DNA of 11,178 nt from Candidatus Accumulibacter sp. UBA704 (GTDB taxonomy: Bacteria > Pseudomonadota > Gammaproteobacteria > Burkholderiales > Rhodocyclaceae): positions 5,435-16,612 of the forward strand of contig DBMG01000002.1 in NCBI GenBank assembly GCA_002304785.1. The letters are read 5' to 3'. Positions 6,600-11,178 of the stretch are shown here, in pieces (position 1 is the stretch's first letter; each line of letters opens with the position of its first letter). Under the pieces are notes generated by a model that did not search any database, was not told where the DNA came from, and was given only the letters and a program-made list of their open reading frames with translations. Both the position numbers and the translations under genes were made by a program.

Positions 6600-6698
6600 A
6601 ATTGCTGTGATGTTCTTGCACTCGACGACGATGAATTCGCCGCAGATCATGCTGACTTCGTCTGGACGGCGCAAACCGTCGAAGATATCCAGTTTTCC
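6600..6698 (-). pseudogene. Remnant resembling a PD-(D/E)XK restriction-endonuclease-like protein
   Basis: The minus strand from 6698 encodes GKLDIFDGLRRPDEVSMICG followed by EFIVVECKNITAI, 33 codons with G/C-rich third positions. A beta-strand of the form FIVVECKN preceded by an acidic residue is typical of the nuclease core, where the E-x-K pair is catalytic. Beyond 6600 the reading continues without clear family features and then enters the decayed repeat. Upstream it is joined at 6698-6701 to hydE-derived sequence on the opposite strand, so no start or full domain survives. Assignment rests on motif appearance alone. Confidence 0.4.
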
Positions 6699-6700
6699 AG

Positions 6701-6830
6701 GCGCGGCAATCGCGCCGTGTAGCGCCACACGCTGACGCTCGACGATGTCGTCGCTTGCGCGCTCTGGTGTGCCGGGAAGCGCTACGGGTCGCTCGTTCGG
6801 CAATTCGGCGAACGGCGCCACGCCGCGTGC
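6701..6830 (+). pseudogene. Fragment of a second hydE, degenerate
   Basis: Bases 6702 onward align without gaps to 4290 onward of the intact hydE. By hand, 103 of 129 aligned bases are identical (about 80%). The translation reads RGNRAV, stop, RHTLTLDDVVACALWCAGKR, then YGSLVRQFGERRHAA, against RGNRVVKRYSLTLDDVVACA and so on in HydE. The in-frame TAG at 6720-6722 replaces Lys. About nine differences are synonymous third-position changes, so the copy appears to have diverged under selection before it decayed, rather than being a fresh local duplicate. The radical-SAM cysteine region is absent: the alignment starts just after it, at a junction with the minus-strand nuclease-like remnant. Similarity fades by about 6830. 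Confidence 0.9.
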
Positions 6831-6900
6831 GTGGGCAAACGAGGTAACGACATGAACGTGTAGAACGTGTACTTGTCGATTCCTGCTGCGGCGCTGCGCG

Positions 6901-9900
6901 CTAATACTCCCGGGCGAAACGCTCGAAATCCTCAATGGGCAACGGACGACTGAAGAAATAGCCCTGATACGCCTGACAGCCCACGCTGGACAGGTAGTCG
7001 CGCTGCGCTTCGGTTTCGACGCCTTCGGCGATGACGTCGAGTTCGAAGCTCTGCGCCAGGGCAATGATCGTCGTGGCAATCGCCGCGTCGTTCTCGTCGG
7101 CCAGAATGTCACGCACGAACGGTTGGGCGATCTTGAGTTGATCCAAAGGCAATCGCTTCAGATAGGACAGCGAGGAATAGCCGGTGCCGAAGTCATCGAG
7201 CGAGAAGCCAACTCCCTTGGCTTTCAACGAAAACATCTTGTCGATCACGTCATCGACGTTTGACAGCAGCATGCTTTCCGTGACTTCCAGCTTCAGGCGG
7301 AACGGGTTCGCACCGGTTTTGTCGAGAGCATTCACGACTTGCTCGACAAAATCCTTTTGACGAAACTGATTGGCGCTGACATTGACCGAAACCGTGAGAT
7401 GCGCTGTTTCAGCTCGCTGTCCCCACGTGGCCAATTGAGTGCAGGCGGTTTCCAGGACCCAGTGCCCCAGGGAAAGAATGAGTCCGGTTTCTTCCGCCAG
7501 GGGAATGAATTCGTTGGGGGAAACCAGTCCGCGCTGGGGGTGCTGCCAGCGCACCAGAGCTTCGGCGCCGATCAACTGCGCCTCCGAGACCTGCGCCTGA
7601 TAATAAAGAACCAACTGCTCTTGATTGATCGCTTCGCGCAGCCCTTTCTCCAAGGCGGCGCGTTCGATGACCACGGCCTCCATGCCAGAATCGAAGAATC
7701 TCAAGGCATTGCCGCCGTCCTTCTTTGCCCGGTACATGGCGATGTCTGCTTGTTTCAAGAGCGTGTCGGTATCAACTCGCTGGCCAACGAACAGGTTCGC
7801 GCCCATGCTCGGGGAACAGTAATACGTATGGTCGTTGAGTTGGTAAACCTGATTGAGGGCGGAAACGATCTTCTCGCCAATCCCTTCGGTCTGCTTGGCC
7901 GCGTCACGTTCGCTGGCGCTCAGGTTCGACAGAACGACCACAAACTCATCGCCTCCCAGGCGTGCCACGGTATCTTCGGACCGGACGCAAGCGACCAGGC
8001 GCTGGGCGACCTGTTTCAGCAGCAGGTCGCCCATATCGTGGCCGAGCACATCGTTGAGCGTCTTGAAGTTATCCAGGTCAATGAGCAACAACGCCCCGTA
8101 TTGGCCGCTCCTGGAACTGGCGGCCATCGACTGTTTCAGCCGATCGAGGAGCAGCGTGCGGTTGGGCAGGCGCGTCAGCTGGTCGAAAAAGGCCAGCTCG
8201 TTGATTTTTGCGTCGTCCTGTTTGCGTTTGGTGATATCGCGCGTCACCGAGTGGACGCAGGGGATGCCACCGAGCTGGACAATCGATGCGGTAGCGGATA
8301 CCCAGATCAGGTCCCCGTTCTTCGTCCTGTAAGGGGTTTCAAATCCCTGGCATCGGGAATCCCGCTGGAGTATCTCGAGAAAGTGCTTTCGATCGTCCGG
8401 ATTGGCCCAAAGGCCAAGCTCTTTCGAGGTGTGACCGATCATTTCGTCACGTTCGTAGCCCAAGGCATTGAGGAAGGGCTGGTTGACGTCGAGAAACACC
8501 CAGTCACTCAACCGGTTGATCGTGATGAAATCCTGGCTCGCCTGGTAGATTGCGCGATAGTGCTCCTCGCTATCTCTCAGCGCAGCTTCCGCTTCTTTTC
8601 GGCCGGTGATGTCAAAGAAAGCGGCGACGAAGTGATCCGGCTTGTACCGGTATCCGACGCAGTCATACCAATGACCGTTGTATTCCAGGAATCGCTCGAT
8701 ACGGATATCCTCTCCCGTTCGGACCACGTGAGCGAACGCGGATATCCAGTCAAACGTATCCTTTTCAATCCCCGGGAACGCCTCGAGGACCGTTTTGCCG
8801 CGCGGGTCAATGCCGGTAAGTTCCCGGTACGCCCGGTTTGCATCGATGAAGCGGTAATCAATCGGTTTGCCTGCCGCGTCATAGATCATTTCGTGGTAAG
8901 CCACGCCGATGGGGCCTTTCTCGAACAGGGCCCGGAATTTCCACTCCATCTCCTGCAGCGCCTTGTCTCTATCGTCCAGTTTTTCCAGAAGATGGTTGAA
9001 GGCACCGACCAGCTGACCGATTTCGTCCTGCCGCACAATGGGCAGGGGGTGCAAGGATTGCCCGGAATCCGACATGGTCGTCAGTGCTTTTACCGTATCC
9101 AGCATGGGGGAAAGCTGGCGCCGCAGTACCCACCAGGTCGTTGCTCCCGCGAGAACGGTCAAGAGCACCGTGACGATCAACATGCGTTGCTGCACATCCC
9201 GAATCGGGGCGAAGGCTTCGTCGGCCGGCAAGGCGGCGGCCAGGTACCATCCTGCCCAGGGGATCTGCTTGACGGATTGCAGCACCTCCTTGCCCTGCGG
9301 GTTGACGTAGACAACCGACCCCTCGTGACCATCGAGAAAACGGTCGATCGCCGGAATCTGGCCGCGCGGCGGGCTCGGTTCCATGATCCGGGCTTTATCA
9401 GTCCCCGTAATGATCATCCGGTGCTTTGCGGAAACCAGCAGAAAGCCCCCCGTCTTTCCGTAATGGTTTTCCGTAAGATGGCCCAGGAAGTTCGCTCGCT
9501 GCAAATGCACCACTCCAGACAGGGCGCCGACCACGTCACCGAAATCGTTGCGAACGGGTACAGTCATCAGGAATGACGGGGCGCGCAACGTCTTTCCGAT
9601 CGCGGGCCGACTGACTGATGATCTTCCTTCCTTGATTGCGGCGACTACCGAATCACGATCCGAGTAGTCGGTCCCGACTTGTCCCAGCACGGGCACGGCG
9701 GCAATGCCCTTGTAATCAGGCCCGTAGACGATGAGACCACCATTGAAAAGGCTGGGAAGCGCCGTTTGTCGTTCCAGCGCGGTTTGCAGGGCCTCGCCGT
9801 AGCGCATATGGTCGGCCAGGACTGGTGCCGTCCTGTCCAGTGCTTCATAACGAAGCGCCAGATCGGACTGGATCGACGCCGCCATGGTGGATACCGTCGA

Positions 9901-10053
9901 AAACTGCTGTTCGCCCAGCATCCGCTCCATGTCCGTGCGCAACATCTGGCTGGCAAGAATGGATAGGGTCCACAGGATCAGCAGGAAAACACCCAGTACT
10001 CCTAGCGTGATCCTGGATTTAAGCGAGCGAGAAAAAGTCACCGTCGAGGACAT
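6901..10053 (-). CDS. Membrane-bound diguanylate cyclase/phosphodiesterase (Cache-HAMP-PAS-PAS-GGDEF-EAL)
   Basis: A 1050-residue signalling protein that makes and/or breaks cyclic di-GMP. In order it has a transmembrane helix (about 15-35), an extracytoplasmic Cache-like sensor (about 40-285), a second helix (290-310), HAMP (311-363), PAS (about 370-487), a second PAS (about 493-612), GGDEF (about 618-788) and EAL (about 800-1050). The cyclase signature GGDEF is intact (700-704), with an inhibitory I-site R691-SE-D694 five residues upstream. The EAL domain keeps E831-A-L, N891, E923, D953 and D954 (DDFGTGYSSL), K974, E1010 (AEGVET) and Q1030. The usual LKID motif reads LKIA (A976). ATG 10053 is preferred over TTG 10125, which overlaps a candidate -10. 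The stop TAG is at 6901-6903. It converges on the remnant region. Both catalytic sites look competent; the net activity cannot be told from sequence. Confidence 0.95.
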   Translation of the reverse strand: MSSTVTFSRSLKSRITLGVLGVFLLILWTLSILASQMLRTDMERMLGEQQFSTVSTMAASIQSDLALRYEALDRTAPVLADHMRYGEALQTALERQTALPSLFNGGLIVYGPDYKGIAAVPVLGQVGTDYSDRDSVVAAIKEGRSSVSRPAIGKTLRAPSFLMTVPVRNDFGDVVGALSGVVHLQRANFLGHLTENHYGKTGGFLLVSAKHRMIITGTDKARIMEPSPPRGQIPAIDRFLDGHEGSVVYVNPQGKEVLQSVKQIPWAGWYLAAALPADEAFAPIRDVQQRMLIVTVLLTVLAGATTWWVLRRQLSPMLDTVKALTTMSDSGQSLHPLPIVRQDEIGQLVGAFNHLLEKLDDRDKALQEMEWKFRALFEKGPIGVAYHEMIYDAAGKPIDYRFIDANRAYRELTGIDPRGKTVLEAFPGIEKDTFDWISAFAHVVRTGEDIRIERFLEYNGHWYDCVGYRYKPDHFVAAFFDITGRKEAEAALRDSEEHYRAIYQASQDFITINRLSDWVFLDVNQPFLNALGYERDEMIGHTSKELGLWANPDDRKHFLEILQRDSRCQGFETPYRTKNGDLIWVSATASIVQLGGIPCVHSVTRDITKRKQDDAKINELAFFDQLTRLPNRTLLLDRLKQSMAASSRSGQYGALLLIDLDNFKTLNDVLGHDMGDLLLKQVAQRLVACVRSEDTVARLGGDEFVVVLSNLSASERDAAKQTEGIGEKIVSALNQVYQLNDHTYYCSPSMGANLFVGQRVDTDTLLKQADIAMYRAKKDGGNALRFFDSGMEAVVIERAALEKGLREAINQEQLVLYYQAQVSEAQLIGAEALVRWQHPQRGLVSPNEFIPLAEETGLILSLGHWVLETACTQLATWGQRAETAHLTVSVNVSANQFRQKDFVEQVVNALDKTGANPFRLKLEVTESMLLSNVDDVIDKMFSLKAKGVGFSLDDFGTGYSSLSYLKRLPLDQLKIAQPFVRDILADENDAAIATTIIALAQSFELDVIAEGVETEAQRDYLSSVGCQAYQGYFFSRPLPIEDFERFAREY

Positions 10054-10123
10054 TCGATGTCTCTGTTTGTCTGTTCCGACAACAGCAAGGAGCTTAACGG
10101 GAGGCTCAAGCCGATTCAATGTC

Positions 10124-10152
10124 AATATAGACGTTTCGCCAATCCAGGCAAA
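10124..10152 (-). promoter_or_regulatory. Candidate promoter of the GGDEF-EAL gene
   Basis: On the minus strand TTTGCC (10152-10147) and TATATT (10129-10124) are 17 bp apart, giving a leader of about 65 nt before ATG 10053. The -10 is a good match and the -35 is weak (3 of 6). The gene needs its own promoter because a terminator lies upstream at 10267-10308. Predicted by eye. Confidence 0.3.
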
Positions 10153-10266
10153 CAGACCGGCACCGAATCGCCTCAGAAAGAAAGCAAGCGACGGGAAGCT
10201 GCTGGCGATAGGGCAGCGGGCATTCAGTCCGCAGGAGACGTCAATGCTGCCTCCAGGATTGTCATG

Positions 10267-10308
10267 AAAAAGCGCCGGGAGGCTTGAGCCGTCCCGGCGC
10301 TTTTTTTT
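10267..10308 (-). terminator. Intrinsic terminator downstream of the isomerase gene (bidirectional form)
   Basis: GCGCCGGGA (10272-10280) pairs perfectly with TCCCGGCGC (10292-10300). The flanking A5 (10267-10271) and T8 (10301-10308) extend the stem, and a nested GGC-TTGA-GCC fills the loop. On the minus strand the stem is followed by TTTTT about 15 nt after the isomerase stop codon, so it ends that gene and insulates the GGDEF-EAL gene from read-through. It would also work on the + strand, where the T-run is longer, but no + strand gene precedes it. Confidence 0.92.
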
Positions 10309-10323
10309 GGTGCGGTTTTCCGC

Positions 10324-11109
10324 TTACTCGACCTTGGCCTTGGCGCGCAGGCTATCGACCATCTTGGTGATCTGCTGCGTTTGCGCCTGTTGCAGGAGGC
10401 GCGGCTTGACTTCTTCGAACGACGGGAAAGACGTGGCGCGGGTGTCGTCAAGCATGATGACGTGATAACCGAAATCGGACTTGACCGGGGTTTCGGTGTA
10501 CTTTCCCTTGTCCAGGGCAGCGAGCGCGTCGGCGAAAGGCTTGACGTAGTTGCTCGGCGCGGCCCAGTCGAGTTCGCCGCCGTTCTCCTTGGAGCCCGGG
10601 TCGATCGATTGCTTGGCCAGTTCCTCGAACTTGACGCCCTTCTTCAGGTTCTCGATGACGGTCTTGGCTTCGGCCTCTTCCTTGAGCAGGATATGGCGGG
10701 CCTTGTATTCGGTGCTGCCGACCTGCGCCTTGATCTTCTCGTAGTCGGATTTCAGTTGCTCGTCCTTGATCGGGTGCTTATTGACGTAGTCCTGCACGTA
10801 GCTGCGGATCAGGATGGCCTGCTTGGCGGCTTCGGCCTGGGCGGCGACTTCCGGCTTCTTGTCCAGACCGGATTTCTTTGCTTCCTGCAGCAGGAGTTCG
10901 CGGCGGATCAGTTCTTCGCGCACGGCGTTGCGCAGTTCAGGCGAATCCGGCGCGCCTTTGGCCTTTTGTTCGGCGATGAAGGCATCGGCGAGGTTCTGTG
11001 AAACGGACGCTCCGTTGACCTTGACGAAAGCCTTGTCGGCAGCGAGGGCGGAAACGGAGATCGAGGCGCCGATGGCCAAGGCTGCGGCGATTTGCGTGAG
11101 TTTTTGCAT
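10324..11109 (-). CDS. Secreted parvulin-type peptidyl-prolyl cis-trans isomerase
   Basis: A 261-residue periplasmic folding factor related to SurA, PrsA and PEB4-type isomerases. It has a Sec signal peptide (1-23, hydrophobic core AAALAIGASISVS, cleavage after ALA before ADKAF), an N-terminal helical chaperone domain (about 24-130, rich in Ala, Glu and Lys), a parvulin domain (about 134-224: KARHILL, GGELDW, PVKSDFGYHVIML) and a C-terminal helix. ATG 11109 is chosen because it starts the signal peptide and has AGGAA (11122-11118) 8 nt upstream; an in-frame TTG at 11175 would put a long polar stretch before the signal peptide. A strong terminator follows the stop codon, so it is probably monocistronic. 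The sequence has a betaproteobacterial flavour. Confidence 0.93.
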   Translation of the reverse strand: MQKLTQIAAALAIGASISVSALAADKAFVKVNGASVSQNLADAFIAEQKAKGAPDSPELRNAVREELIRRELLLQEAKKSGLDKKPEVAAQAEAAKQAILIRSYVQDYVNKHPIKDEQLKSDYEKIKAQVGSTEYKARHILLKEEAEAKTVIENLKKGVKFEELAKQSIDPGSKENGGELDWAAPSNYVKPFADALAALDKGKYTETPVKSDFGYHVIMLDDTRATSFPSFEEVKPRLLQQAQTQQITKMVDSLRAKAKVE

Positions 11110-11178
11110 GTGGCGTGTTCCTGATGAGTTTGTGGTCGAATTCTGCGACCGGAAGAAAACAAGTGGATCGTTCAAGGC

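Larger units (their letters stand above)
6235..6900. other. 666-bp region without intact genes, containing gene remnants
   Basis: No intact gene is supported here. It holds, in order, a minus-strand reading remnant (6269-6415), a decayed second copy of the inverted-repeat element (6481-6554), a minus-strand nuclease-like remnant (6600-6698) and a plus-strand hydE fragment (6701-6830). A 9-bp sequence GAACGTGTA occurs twice in tandem at 6854-6871. No convincing intrinsic terminator is seen for either flanking gene, although the two converge on this region. Confidence 0.75.

Noticed and set aside
6854..6871. Tandem 9-bp repeat GAACGTGTA, possible att site or binding site
   Set aside because: There are only two copies, with no matching sequence noticed elsewhere in the window and no integrase gene, so it is most likely chance.
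6090..7112. A 340-codon minus-strand open frame across the remnant region and the end of the GGDEF-EAL gene
   Set aside because: It begins inside the GGDEF-EAL gene in another frame and strings together antisense hydE fragment, a nuclease-like piece, a repeat and unrelated sequence. Only the 6600-6698 part looks protein-like.
7339..9576. A 745-codon open frame on the + strand opposite the GGDEF-EAL gene
   Set aside because: It is the complement of a clearly recognisable cyclase/phosphodiesterase. Its translation shows no domain or family features, and its openness follows from the codon bias of the sense gene.
1..11178. CRISPR arrays, tRNA or rRNA genes, insertion sequences with transposase
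   Set aside because: No regularly spaced repeats, cloverleaf or rRNA-like sequence, or transposase motifs were seen on reading both strands.

Overview
The window is G+C-rich DNA and reads as Proteobacteria. The secreted parvulin-type isomerase at the right end and the dispersed repeat with arms of the form GTCATTCCGGC-GAAA-GCCGG both suggest Betaproteobacteria, perhaps Rhodocyclales. This placement is inferred from sequence flavour; no rRNA or other marker gene is present.

Left half (1-5177, + strand): an [FeFe]-hydrogenase maturation operon. The order is hydG (5' end cut by the window edge), an aspartate ammonia-lyase gene, hydF and hydE. A 148-bp gap after hydG carries an inverted-repeat element. 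The next junctions are tight: a 2-bp gap between the aspartase gene and hydF, and a 4-bp overlap (GTGA) between hydF and hydE. HydG makes the Fe(CO)2(CN) synthon from tyrosine, HydE processes it further, and HydF is the GTPase scaffold that carries the 2Fe precursor to the hydrogenase. The aspartase makes ammonia and fumarate from aspartate. Its position suggests, as inference, that it supplies the bridgehead amine nitrogen of the azadithiolate. No hydrogenase structural gene (hydA) lies in the window; it may sit upstream of base 1.

Middle (5178-6900): a short control region with a sigma70-like promoter overlapped by a dyad, plus a second hairpin beside a Shine-Dalgarno sequence, leads into a four-helix membrane protein. 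Its C-terminal half resembles the two-helix membrane domain found next to TRADD-N modules. Beyond it lies a 666-bp graveyard. It holds a second, decayed copy of the inverted-repeat element, a minus-strand remnant that looks like a PD-(D/E)XK nuclease, another unrecognised minus-strand remnant, and a plus-strand fragment of a second hydE. That fragment is about 80% identical to the intact hydE over about 129 nt, has an in-frame stop, and lacks the radical-SAM cysteine motif.

Right half (6901-11178, - strand): a 1050-residue membrane-bound cyclic-di-GMP enzyme (Cache-like sensor, HAMP, PAS, PAS, GGDEF, EAL), then a strong intrinsic terminator serving the gene for a secreted parvulin-type peptidyl-prolyl isomerase. 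These look like ordinary housekeeping and signalling genes unrelated to the hydrogenase operon.
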